64,000 nucleotides of DNA from Primorskyibacter sedentarius. Its GTDB lineage: Bacteria; Pseudomonadota; Alphaproteobacteria; Rhodobacterales; Rhodobacteraceae. The notes under the pieces were generated by a model, which made no database searches, was not told where the DNA came from, and was given only the letters and a program-made list of their open reading frames with translations. Location of the stretch: NCBI RefSeq assembly GCF_004342065.1, contig NZ_SLZU01000001.1:558001-622000 (forward strand). The letters run 5' to 3'. A program made the position numbers and the translations under genes. This document shows positions 1-8,756 of the stretch, one piece after another. Each line of letters opens with the position of its first letter. Within the stretch, counting starts at the first letter, position 1.

Positions 1-198
1 GCCATAGCTGACCCGGGCCGCCTGACAGATCGCGGAATCGTCGCCCATATAGTCGATGACCCGCACGAAACCGTGGTCCAGCACAGGAATCGCCTTGTAG
101 AGATGCTGTTCCATGCCGGGGGACGTCGCACGAAGCGTCTCGCGCGGAGAGCTGCGAAGCTCGTCGATTTCAGCCTGCTGATCGGGCGAGAGGGACAT
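1..198 (-). CDS. thyX: Flavin-dependent thymidylate synthase ThyX, N-terminal part (runs off the window)
   Basis: The 66 visible residues match the start of ThyX: a short acidic lead ([16 protein letters not shown]), then [20 protein letters not shown], then [12 protein letters not shown], the beginning of the FAD/dUMP-binding fold. ThyX makes dTMP from dUMP with methylene-tetrahydrofolate and FAD/NADPH. The ATG at 196-198 is preceded by AAAGGA about 7 nt upstream. The catalytic ThyX motif and the C-terminus lie outside the window. The reading frame is open to base 1. The family call is firm because the start is very conserved in alphaproteobacteria; activity cannot be judged from this fragment. 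Confidence 0.9.
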   Translation of the reverse strand, partial: MSLSPDQQAEIDELRSSPRETLRATSPGMEQHLYKAIPVLDHGFVRVIDYMGDDSAICQAARVSYG

Positions 199-447
199 GG
201 GCGAATCCTTTGGCATTAGATGAGTCGAGCCGAACCATATCTTGACGACGCAACGCGATAAACCACTAGATCAGGGAAACCGCACTTAACCCTGTGGACG
301 TGGCCGAAACTGATCTGAACAACCGGTTGCCCACCACTTGAGGTCGGCCCGTTTACCCGCCGGATTTGTGCAGCCCGGACCCGGCGCTCTCGACATCTGC
401 GAGGACAGCCCTATCGTGGCGAGCAGTCAAAACTACGGGAGAATGAC

Positions 448-876
448 ATGCCCCTACGCTACCTGCACACCATGGTTCGCGTGAAGGATCTGGAGAAATC
501 CATGGCCTTCTACGAGCTTTTGGGCCTGAAGGAAACGCGCCGGATCGACAATGACAAAGGGCGCTTCAGCCTTGTCTTCATGGCCCCTCCGGGTCAGGAG
601 GAATGCCCGGTCGAGCTGACCTATAATTGGGATGGCGATGACGGCCTGCCATCCGACAGCCGCCATTTTGGCCATCTTGCCTACCGCGTCGACAATATTT
701 ACGAGCTTTGCCAGAAGCTTCAGGATAACGGGGTGACGATCAACCGGCCGCCCCGAGATGGCCACATGGCGTTCGTGCGCTCCCCCGATAACATTTCCAT
801 CGAGCTGCTTCAGGAAGGCGACGACCTGCCGCCGCAAGAACCCTGGGCCAGCATGGAAAACACGGGCCATTGGTAA
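448..876 (+). CDS. gloA: Lactoylglutathione lyase (glyoxalase I)
   Basis: 142 residues, the usual length of single-domain GloA. The enzyme isomerises the methylglyoxal-glutathione hemithioacetal to S-lactoylglutathione in the cytosol. The metal ligands of the E. coli enzyme all have counterparts: His7 (LHTMVRV), Glu56 (VELTYNW), His76 (FGHLAYRV) and Glu119 (ISIELLQ). The ATG follows GGGAGA with 6-nt spacing. The stop overlaps the TTG start of the following DUF1194 gene, so the three genes from here to 2293 probably form one transcript, although a link between methylglyoxal detoxification and the secreted proteins downstream is not obvious. Confidence 0.93.
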   Translation: MPLRYLHTMVRVKDLEKSMAFYELLGLKETRRIDNDKGRFSLVFMAPPGQEECPVELTYNWDGDDGLPSDSRHFGHLAYRVDNIYELCQKLQDNGVTINRPPRDGHMAFVRSPDNISIELLQEGDDLPPQEPWASMENTGHW

Positions 877-1571
877 GGGCGCTGGCGGTCCTGTTGGCGC
901 TTTGCGCGGCTGCTGAGGCGACCGCGCAGTGCCGACTGGCGCTGGCATTGGCGCTCGACGTATCCTCTTCGGTGGACGCGGACGAGCATGACCTTCAGCG
1001 TCGCGGCATGGCGGCGGCGCTGAATGACCGCGACATTCGTGACGCAATCCTATCCGGCGCACCCGGTCATGTCGCGATTGCCGCCTATGAATGGAGCGGA
1101 CGGGACAAGCAGGCGATGCTGCTTGACTGGACGGTGCTGGAATCCGAAGCGCAGATCGACCGCGCGGTAGCGGCCCTGCTACTGCCCGAACGCAGCCATG
1201 ACAACTTTCCGACAGCGATGGGTTACGCGCTTGGATATGGCGCGACGCTTCTTGACCGCGGGCCGCGCTGCACCCGCAAAGTCCTTGATCTGTCTGGCGA
1301 CGGGCGCAGCAATGAAGGGTTCCCGCCCGCGCTGGCCTATCGCCACTTTCCCTTTGAAAGGATAACCGTGAATGGCCTTGCCGTGCTGGAGGACGGGCCG
1401 GAACTGGCGGAGTATTTCGCACAGGAAGTGATCCGCGGGCCCCGCGCCTTTGTTGAGGTATCGCAGGGGTATGAAGGCTATCAACAGGCCATGACACGCA
1501 AGCTGTTTCGGGAAATCAATGATCTGGCCGTGGGGCAGGCCGGGCCGCCGTCAGCAGGCTCTCGGGGATGA
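870..1571 (+). CDS. Secreted DUF1194 (von Willebrand factor A-like) protein, copy 1
   Basis: 233 residues. A short signal peptide (LAVLLALCAAAEATAQC) leads into a DUF1194 domain. The segment LALDVSSSVD carries the DxSxS metal-site signature of vWA domains, so an extracytoplasmic metal-dependent binding role is likely; the substrate is unknown. The conserved blocks AYEWSG and LDLSGDGRSNEG agree with the family. The apparent start is a TTG at 870-872 that overlaps the gloA stop; no better ATG or GTG gives an intact signal peptide. The C-terminus overlaps the next gene by ATGA, and that gene encodes a paralogue, so this is a tandem duplication in one operon. Confidence 0.8.
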   Translation: MVRALAVLLALCAAAEATAQCRLALALALDVSSSVDADEHDLQRRGMAAALNDRDIRDAILSGAPGHVAIAAYEWSGRDKQAMLLDWTVLESEAQIDRAVAALLLPERSHDNFPTAMGYALGYGATLLDRGPRCTRKVLDLSGDGRSNEGFPPALAYRHFPFERITVNGLAVLEDGPELAEYFAQEVIRGPRAFVEVSQGYEGYQQAMTRKLFREINDLAVGQAGPPSAGSRG

Positions 1572-2293
1572 GCGGGACCGCAACCCTGATGCGGCGGCTT
1601 ATGGCTGGGGGTGCGCTGGTGGCGTCGCTCACTGCGGGCATCGCGCAGGCTGACTGCCGTCAAGCGCTGGCGCTGGGGCTGGATGTTTCGGGCTCTGTCG
1701 ACAGCGCCGAATATGCGCTTCAGATGCAAGGGCTGGCAAATGCGTTGCTGCATCCGGAAGTGCAGGCGGCGTTGCTGTCGGATACCGCCTCCGTCGTTTG
1801 GCTGTCGGTCTTTGAATGGAGCGGCCCCACCAGCCAGCGTCTCACCCTGCCATGGACGCGAATCGACAGCGCCCCCGCGATTGCCAATGTTGCAACGATC
1901 CTGCGAGAGGCACCGCGCCCCTCGGGCGATCCTTCGACGGCGATCGGTTCCTCTATGCTGTACGGTGGTGCGCTTCTCGCCGAACAGGCCACCTGCCCCA
2001 AGCGCACGCTGGACCTCTCAGGTGACGGCAAGTCCAATACCGGGCCGCATCCGCGCGATATAGATGGTGCAGCACTTGCCGGTATCACCGTGAACGGGTT
2101 GGTGATTGGCCCCCCGCCCCCAAATGGTGACGCAACCGGCGCGGAACTTTCCGCCTATTTTCAGGCATATGTCCTGCGAGGCCCGGATGCATTCGTGGAA
2201 ACCGCACGGGGCTTTGCCGATTTCGAAGCCACAATGGTGCGAAAGCTGAAACGGGAACTTCAAGGGCTGGTGATGTCCGCCCACCAGCCCTGA
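1568..2293 (+). CDS. Secreted DUF1194 (von Willebrand factor A-like) protein, copy 2
   Basis: 241 residues with a signal peptide ending near GIAQA-DC, followed by ALGLDVSGSVDSAEY, the vWA-type DxSxS metal site. It shares with the upstream copy the blocks FEWSGP, LDLSGDGKSN, ITVNGL and YVLRGPDAFVE, so the two are clear paralogues of similar length. The ATG overlaps the preceding TGA (ATGA), which implies translational coupling. Both copies have a cysteine just after the presumed cleavage site and one more in the middle (CTRK or CPKR), perhaps forming a periplasmic disulfide. The function of DUF1194 proteins is not established. Confidence 0.8.
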   Translation: MSGTATLMRRLMAGGALVASLTAGIAQADCRQALALGLDVSGSVDSAEYALQMQGLANALLHPEVQAALLSDTASVVWLSVFEWSGPTSQRLTLPWTRIDSAPAIANVATILREAPRPSGDPSTAIGSSMLYGGALLAEQATCPKRTLDLSGDGKSNTGPHPRDIDGAALAGITVNGLVIGPPPPNGDATGAELSAYFQAYVLRGPDAFVETARGFADFEATMVRKLKRELQGLVMSAHQP

Positions 2294-2302
2294 GAACCCG
2301 TA

Positions 2303-2800
2303 TCAGTAGATGTATCGGATCTGGTCGGTCCAGTAGCGCTCCACCCGCCGGAGGGACCCGGTGATGTCGGCAAGGCCCTCATCGCTCAGCACGCCCTTTT
2401 CGATCAACCCGTCGGCATGGCGGGCAAAGAGGTCTGTCACCACGCCCCTTACATCCCGGCCTTTCTGAGTCAGGCGCACCCGCACAGAGCGTCGGTCGAT
2501 CTCGCAGCGCTGATGGTGCATGTAACCCATCTCTACCAGCTTCTTGAGATTGTAGCTGACATTGGAGCCCTGGTAATAGCCGCGGGATTTCAGCTCTCCT
2601 GCGGTGACTTCGTTCTCACCGATGTTGAAGAGCAAGAGCGCCTGAACCGCGTTGATATCCAGCACGCCCACGCGTTCGAATTCGTCCTTGATGACGTCCA
2701 GCAGCAACCGGTGCAGCCTTTCGACCAAGGCCAGCGCCTCAAGATAACCCGCCATGAAGCCTTGTTCCGGGCCCTGCCCCATTGTCGAATGGATGCTCAT
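2303..2800 (-). CDS. MarR-family transcriptional regulator (LdtR-like)
   Basis: 165 residues from the ATG at 2798-2800, chosen because GGAG lies about 9 nt upstream; an in-frame TTG at 2872 would add 24 residues but has no ribosome site and would translate the palindrome region. The protein has the MarR winged helix (ALLLFNIGENEVTAGELKSRGYYQGSNVS as recognition segment, then wing residues CEIDRRSVRVRLTQKG). The segment DINAVQALLLFNIGENEVTA and the recognition helix resemble the LdtR group of alphaproteobacteria, which controls cell-envelope genes, but the exact orthology is inferred. It is transcribed divergently from the epimerase gene; a 22-bp perfect inverted repeat in the shared promoter region is a candidate operator. 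Confidence 0.85.
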   Translation of the reverse strand: MSIHSTMGQGPEQGFMAGYLEALALVERLHRLLLDVIKDEFERVGVLDINAVQALLLFNIGENEVTAGELKSRGYYQGSNVSYNLKKLVEMGYMHHQRCEIDRRSVRVRLTQKGRDVRGVVTDLFARHADGLIEKGVLSDEGLADITGSLRRVERYWTDQIRYIY

Positions 2801-2854
2801 AATTTTTACTCCGCCATACGCTTGTTGACTGGCAGACTCGGTCAAAAAACCGAA

Positions 2855-2876
2855 AAATTTGTTAAGCGACAAATTT
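2855..2876. promoter_or_regulatory. 22-bp palindrome, candidate MarR operator
   Basis: AAATTTGT (2855-2862) and ACAAATTT (2869-2876) form a perfect 8-bp inverted repeat around a 6-bp centre. It sits in the 153-bp gap between the divergent MarR gene and the epimerase gene, 55 bp from the former and 78 bp from the latter start codon. Length and symmetry fit a dimeric MarR-type repressor. Binding is inferred. Confidence 0.55.
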
Positions 2877-2953
2877 GCTGCAATTTATGCGCTCAGGCTT
2901 GAAAATCGGGCAGCCTTCAAGCAGTTCTGGAGCCAGAAATCAGGGAGGCCCTT

Positions 2954-3844
2954 ATGCGAATTCTTTTCACCGGCGGCTCCGGCAAGGCCGGGCGCCACGT
3001 GATACCCTATCTTCTGGAGCGTGGTCATCAGGTTCTGAACGCCGACCTGATCCCGCTGGATCACCCCGGGGTAGACAACCTGACGGTCGATCTGACGGAC
3101 TCTGGCCAGGTGTTCAACGCAATGACATCGCTAGCAAATTTTGCAGAGCTTGAGCCCGGAACAGGGGTGCCGAAATTCGATGCGGTCGTGCATTTCGCAG
3201 CACTGGCCCGCATCCTGATCAAGCCCGACAACGAAACCTTCCGGACAAATACGCTCTCGACTTACAACGTCATCGAAGCGGCCGTGAAGCTGGGTATTCC
3301 GAAGGTTATCTTTGCCTCTTCCGAAACCACCTATGGCATCTGTTTCGCAGATGGCGAGGTGAAGCCGGATTATGTGCCCGTGGACGAAGAGCACCCCACA
3401 GTGCCGCATGACAGCTACGCGATGTCAAAGGTGTGCAACGAGGCGTGCGGGCGCTCTTTTCAGGCGCGATCCGGCATAGACATCTATGGGCTGCGAATCA
3501 ACAACGTGATCGAGCCGCATGAATATGCCACGGATTTTCCTGCCTATATCGCCGATCCCGACCTGCGACGCCGCAACATCTTTGCCTATATCGATGCGCG
3601 CGATCTGGGACAGATGGTAGAGTGCTGCCTGCAGACGGATGGTCTGGGCTACGAGGTTTTCAACGTGGCGAATGACGACCTGTCGGTGGGGCTCAGCAGT
3701 GCCGAGGTGATCGACCGATACTATCAGGGCGTCCCTGTCAAAGGCGAGATGGGCAAGCACGAGACCATGTATTCAATCGCTAAGGCCAAGGAAATGCTGG
3801 GTTTCCAGCCAGAGCATAGCTGGCGTGATATCCTTGATGACTGA
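2954..3844 (+). CDS. NAD-dependent epimerase/dehydratase (extended SDR)
   Basis: 296 residues. The N-terminal Rossmann motif is TGGSGKAGRH (residues about 6-15) and the catalytic YxxxK is YAMSK, preceded by ASSETTYG, which supplies the serine/threonine of the catalytic set. This is the extended short-chain dehydrogenase architecture of nucleotide-sugar epimerases and dehydratases. The substrate cannot be named from sequence; no glycosyltransferase or polysaccharide genes lie nearby. The ATG follows GGGAGG with 6-nt spacing. The gene is divergent from the MarR regulator and probably under its control through the palindrome between them. Confidence 0.82.
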   Translation: MRILFTGGSGKAGRHVIPYLLERGHQVLNADLIPLDHPGVDNLTVDLTDSGQVFNAMTSLANFAELEPGTGVPKFDAVVHFAALARILIKPDNETFRTNTLSTYNVIEAAVKLGIPKVIFASSETTYGICFADGEVKPDYVPVDEEHPTVPHDSYAMSKVCNEACGRSFQARSGIDIYGLRINNVIEPHEYATDFPAYIADPDLRRRNIFAYIDARDLGQMVECCLQTDGLGYEVFNVANDDLSVGLSSAEVIDRYYQGVPVKGEMGKHETMYSIAKAKEMLGFQPEHSWRDILDD

Positions 3845-3865
3845 CGCGAATAATCCCGCGCGGAC

Positions 3866-3879
3866 TTGACAGGGGTCAA
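3866..3879. promoter_or_regulatory. FNR/Dnr-type box upstream of ppk2
   Basis: TTGAC-AGGG-GTCAA is a perfect 5-bp dyad with a 4-bp spacer, the form bound by FNR/CRP-family regulators such as FnrL and Dnr in Rhodobacteraceae. It ends 59 bp before the ppk2 ATG, a suitable distance for an activator site. A second such box precedes the cytochrome c gene. Confidence 0.55.
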
Positions 3880-3938
3880 GGTGGACTGGCGGCGCATCGG
3901 GTAAACTCGCGGGCAACTGCCATAGCGAGGGATTGACC

Positions 3939-4892
3939 ATGACCGCCAGTACACCACCACAGACAGAGAAGACCGACGCGCCGCAGGTCATGGTCCCCAA
4001 CGGAGAGATTCCGCAGCAGTCAGATGCCGCGCCATCCCCCGAGGATGTCCGCAAGGCCTTTGAGAGCGGGCGCTACCCTTACCGCGACCGGCTGTCCCGC
4101 CGCATCTATGAGAAAGAAAAGGCTCAATTACAGGCCGAATTGCTCAAGGTACAGCTTTGGGCGCAGGAGGTCGGCGAGAAATTCGTGCTGCTGTTTGAAG
4201 GTCGCGATGCCGCCGGCAAGGGAGGCACCATCAAGCGCTACATGGAACATCTCAACCCGCGCTCTGCCCGCGTGGTCGCGCTGAACAAGCCCACCTGGGA
4301 GGAGAAGGGACAGTGGTATTTCCAGCGCTATATTAACGAGTTGCCCACCACGGGAGAGATGGTTTTTTACGATCGAAGCTGGTATAATCGTGCAGGTGTC
4401 GAACGGGTTATGGGGTTCTGCGAGCCGAGCGAGTATCTGGAGTTCATGCGCCAGACCCCGGAACTGGAGCGTATGCTCGTCCGGTCCGGCATCCGTCTTT
4501 ACAAGTATTGGTTTTCTGTAACGCAGTCCGAGCAGCGCAAGCGGTTCACCAGTCGCGAAACTGATCCGCTGAAGCAGTGGAAGCTGTCACCGATCGACAA
4601 GGCCAGTCTGGACAAGTGGGATGATTATACCGAGGCAAAGGAGGCAATGTTTTTCTATACCGACACGGCAGACGCGCCCTGGACGATCATCAAATCGAAC
4701 GACAAGAAGCGCGCGCGGCTCAATTGCATGCGGCACTTTCTGTCCTCGCTGGATTACCCCGGCAAAAACCCCGAGATCCTGCAACAACCCGATCCGCTGA
4801 TCGTGGGCGGTGCCGGGCATGTCGTCCATCGCACGAACCATATCCTTGGCAAGGCGCTGCATCCCGACACCCGTCATGGGGCTGCCGGCTGA
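3939..4892 (+). CDS. ppk2: Polyphosphate kinase 2 (PPK2 family)
   Basis: 317 residues from the ATG at 3939, which follows GAGGGA; an in-frame TTG six bases earlier is less likely. PPK2 enzymes move phosphate between polyphosphate and nucleotides. The Walker A element is EGRDAAGKGGTIK, and the lid and Walker B region is YDRSWYNRAGVERVMGF, both near-consensus. The single-domain length and the FTSRETDPLKQWKLSP segment fit class I PPK2, although nucleotide preference cannot be assigned by reading. A perfect TTGAC-N4-GTCAA dyad lies 59 bp upstream, suggesting FNR-type control in response to oxygen or nitrogen oxides. It appears to be a single-gene transcript. Confidence 0.92.
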   Translation: MTASTPPQTEKTDAPQVMVPNGEIPQQSDAAPSPEDVRKAFESGRYPYRDRLSRRIYEKEKAQLQAELLKVQLWAQEVGEKFVLLFEGRDAAGKGGTIKRYMEHLNPRSARVVALNKPTWEEKGQWYFQRYINELPTTGEMVFYDRSWYNRAGVERVMGFCEPSEYLEFMRQTPELERMLVRSGIRLYKYWFSVTQSEQRKRFTSRETDPLKQWKLSPIDKASLDKWDDYTEAKEAMFFYTDTADAPWTIIKSNDKKRARLNCMRHFLSSLDYPGKNPEILQQPDPLIVGGAGHVVHRTNHILGKALHPDTRHGAAG

Positions 4893-5107
4893 GGCAAGGA
4901 CAGGCCGAAAGGTGCCCGCCACGCAAGGCGCGGCTTGAAACATCCGGAACGTAGGCGACTCCGGGGGGAGCGGACCGCCTGCCAGGGCAGACGAAACGGA
5001 AGGTGAGTGGTCCGTTTCTTCTGCCCACACAAATCCAGCAAGCCCATAGTGATGCGCGGGGTCCGTCGCGGCTTGCCCGCGTGTTGAAACCAGCCTAAAC
5101 GCTCAGC

Positions 5108-6463
5108 ATGGTTCAGGCGATGACGCTGCCCCAGCATATTCGGGCGATCCTTTTTCTAGGGCTACCATTGATCGGCGGACATCTGGCGCAATTCGCCATC
5201 GGTCTGACCGACACGCTCATGCTGGGCTGGTACAGCGTCGAGGCGCTGGCAGCCGCAACGCTTGCCAATACGTTGTTCTTCGTTCTTTTCATCATGGGGG
5301 CGGGGTTCGCCTGGGCCGTGATGCCCATGGTGGCGCAGTTCCACGCAAAGGGCGACGACGTGATGATCCGCCGTACCACGCGCATGGGCATTTGGCTCTC
5401 GCTGGGTTTCGCCGTTCTGGTCCTTCCGCTGCTTTGGTTTTCCGCTCCGCTCCTGCGCGGGCTGGGACAAAGCGACAGCCTGTCTGCCGCGGCGCAATCT
5501 TACTTGCGGATTGCCGGGATCGGCCTGATCCCGGCGCTGTCGGTCATGGCGCTGAAGAGCTATCTCGCCGCGCTGGAACATACGCGCATCGTGTTCTGGA
5601 TCACCGCATTTGCCGCAATCCTCAACGCGCTGATCAACTACGCGCTGATCTTTGGCAACTGGGGCGCGCCTGAAATGGGCCTGCTGGGTGCGGCGGTCGC
5701 GTCGGCCATCACCAATGTAATCGCGCTGCTGGGGGTGATGGTCTATATCAGCCTCCGCCTGCCCGAACATGCCCTTTTCACACGGTTCTGGCGCCCGGAT
5801 ACAGAGGTACTGACGACGGTCTTTCGCTTGGGCTGGCCCATCAGCCTGACCAATCTGGCCGAGGTCGCGCTATTTGCCAGTTCCGCGATCATGATGGGTT
5901 GGCTGGGCGAAGTGCCTCTGGCCGCGCATGGGATCGTGCTGCAACTGGCCACGGCGGCCTTCATGGTACATCTGGGGCTTTCGAATGTCGCGACGGTGCG
6001 GGCCGGAAACGCGCTGGGACGAGAGGACATGGCACATCTGCTTCGTGGCGCTGCCGCCGTGGGCGGGTTGAGCGTGGCAATGTCGCTCGTCACCGTCTCG
6101 GTCTTTCTGTTTATGCCAGAGGTATTGGTGTCCGCCTTCATCGATCCCACAGACATGCGCTACGGCGCGATACTTGCCACAGGCGTCAGCTTGCTGGCCA
6201 TGGCCGCGCTCTTCCAGCTTGTCGATGGTGCTCAGGTTGTGGCACTGGGCCTGCTGCGCGGCATACAGGACACCCAAGTCCCGATGATCATGGCAGCTGT
6301 AGCCTATTGGGTGATCGGCGTCCCGATCAGCTATCTTCTGGGGTTCACCCTTGGATTTGGCGGCCCCGGTGTCTGGCTCGGCCTCGTGCTGGGACTTGCC
6401 TGTGCGGCCTTGCTGATGGTGGTGCGCTTTGCGCTGAAAATGCGGGCCTTGCTACAGGGCTGA
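5108..6463 (+). CDS. MATE-family efflux transporter (NorM-like)
   Basis: 451 residues with about twelve hydrophobic segments in two homologous halves. The start FLGLPLIGGHLAQFAIGLTDTLMLG is the typical first MATE helix, and the second half begins with LGWPISLTNLAEVALFASSAIMMG, the matching helix. MATE proteins export organic cations and drugs using Na+ or H+. Two ATGs are possible, 5108 and 5120; neither has a strong ribosome site, so the start is uncertain by four residues. It stands alone between ppk2 and the convergent aminotransferase gene. The substrate is unknown. Confidence 0.9.
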   Translation: MVQAMTLPQHIRAILFLGLPLIGGHLAQFAIGLTDTLMLGWYSVEALAAATLANTLFFVLFIMGAGFAWAVMPMVAQFHAKGDDVMIRRTTRMGIWLSLGFAVLVLPLLWFSAPLLRGLGQSDSLSAAAQSYLRIAGIGLIPALSVMALKSYLAALEHTRIVFWITAFAAILNALINYALIFGNWGAPEMGLLGAAVASAITNVIALLGVMVYISLRLPEHALFTRFWRPDTEVLTTVFRLGWPISLTNLAEVALFASSAIMMGWLGEVPLAAHGIVLQLATAAFMVHLGLSNVATVRAGNALGREDMAHLLRGAAAVGGLSVAMSLVTVSVFLFMPEVLVSAFIDPTDMRYGAILATGVSLLAMAALFQLVDGAQVVALGLLRGIQDTQVPMIMAAVAYWVIGVPISYLLGFTLGFGGPGVWLGLVLGLACAALLMVVRFALKMRALLQG

Positions 6464-6651
6464 GTCCCCTGCCCTCGCTGCTCGGGCCTTTCCAGTAAAA
6501 TCGACAGACGAGTGCCCCCTCGCCACCCCAGACGGGGCCTTCGTGCATCGTGCCGGGCCGCTCTTTAAAAGACTGGCCTATCTATACGCCGCACAGCCCG
6601 TACGGGGCCACGAACGGCCCTCAGCAAGACAGCCCGGAAGGCGCCTCTGCG

Positions 6652-7911
<1,260 letters not shown>

Positions 7912-7938
7912 TCAAGCCCAATCCCGGAAGGATAGCCG

Positions 7939-8337
7939 ATGACCGATTCGAACGACGCCTGGTATGGACCCGAAAGGGCAACCTTCGGTGACCGCGTGGC
8001 GGCCGCGCGCGAGGCGGCCAACATGACACAAAAGGAACTGGCCAAACGGCTGGGCGTGAAATTGTCCACGCTGGAAAGCTGGGAGGCCGACACGTCCGAA
8101 CCCCGTGCCAACCGTCTTTCGATGATGGCGGGCCTGATGAACGTTTCGATCATGTGGCTGCTGAACGGCGACGGCGAAGGCGTCGAAGCGCCGGAGGACG
8201 AAGTGGAGATGCCCGAGGGGCTGAACGAAATCCTCGCCGATATTCGCGAAGCGCGGGTATCTTTCCGCAAATCGGCAGATCGGATGGCCAAGCTTGAAAA
8301 GCGCCTTCGCTTGCTGATGCAGGAAGCCGGACAATGA
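7939..8337 (+). CDS. XRE-family helix-turn-helix regulator
   Basis: 132 residues. A canonical Cro/CI-type HTH occupies about residues 17-75 (REAANMTQKELAKRLGVKLSTLESWE), followed by an acidic stretch (EAPEDEVEMPEG) and a C-terminal helix (ADRMAKLEKRLRLLMQEAG) that may dimerise. The stop overlaps the start of sdhE (ATGA), so the two are translationally coupled. The pairing suggests a housekeeping rather than phage regulator, but its targets are unknown. Confidence 0.87.
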   Translation: MTDSNDAWYGPERATFGDRVAAAREAANMTQKELAKRLGVKLSTLESWEADTSEPRANRLSMMAGLMNVSIMWLLNGDGEGVEAPEDEVEMPEGLNEILADIREARVSFRKSADRMAKLEKRLRLLMQEAGQ

Positions 8338-8594
8338 TCGAACCGCGCGATATCCGCCTCAAACGCCTGACAATGCGATCCATGAGGCGCGGCATAAAAG
8401 AGATGGATATCCTGCTCTCGCGCTATGCCGATATACGGCTGGCAGAGATGGATGACGCAGAACTCGACCTTTACGAGGCGCTCCTGAATGAAAACGATCA
8501 GGACCTCTACCAATGGGTGTCAGGCCAGAAACCAGCACCAGATCGGTTTGCGGGCCTGATTGACGATATCGGACAAACGGCCTCTGCCGGGTGA
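8334..8594 (+). CDS. sdhE: Succinate dehydrogenase assembly factor SdhE (FAD assembly factor)
   Basis: 86 residues, the normal size. The conserved RGxxE region is present as MRSMRRGIKEMDILLSRY, followed by the acidic helix segment LYEALLNENDQDLYQWVSG. SdhE helps attach FAD covalently to the flavoprotein subunit of succinate dehydrogenase. No sdh genes lie in the window, as is common in Rhodobacteraceae. It is coupled to the XRE gene by a 4-bp overlap and is followed at once by a GC-rich hairpin that probably terminates the pair. Confidence 0.9.
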   Translation: MIEPRDIRLKRLTMRSMRRGIKEMDILLSRYADIRLAEMDDAELDLYEALLNENDQDLYQWVSGQKPAPDRFAGLIDDIGQTASAG

Positions 8595-8599
8595 TGCCC

Positions 8600-8621
8600 G
8601 CCCCGGCTCCCAAGCCGGGGC
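8600..8621 (+). terminator. Terminator hairpin after sdhE
   Basis: GCCCCGGCT (8600-8608) pairs perfectly with AGCCGGGGC (8613-8621) around CCCA, 5 bp after the sdhE stop and followed by CTCTTG. A closely similar stem (GCCCCGGC...GCCGGGGC followed by CTCG) lies after betA at 34717-34738. Confidence 0.65.
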
Positions 8622-8756
8622 CTCTTGCCCGATCTGTCGTCACGAAATCACGTTGCGACACAACATGCTGTGGTTCCCGGCACAAGAGATGCTTTTCCCT
8701 AACCGCATGCTCTGCCATACTGGACACAAGCAAAAAACAGCAAAAGAGCAGCAGCC

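Noticed and set aside
454-1497. A 347-codon minus-strand frame over gloA and the first DUF1194 gene
   Set aside because: Antisense to two confident genes, with Arg/Pro/His-rich shadow composition.
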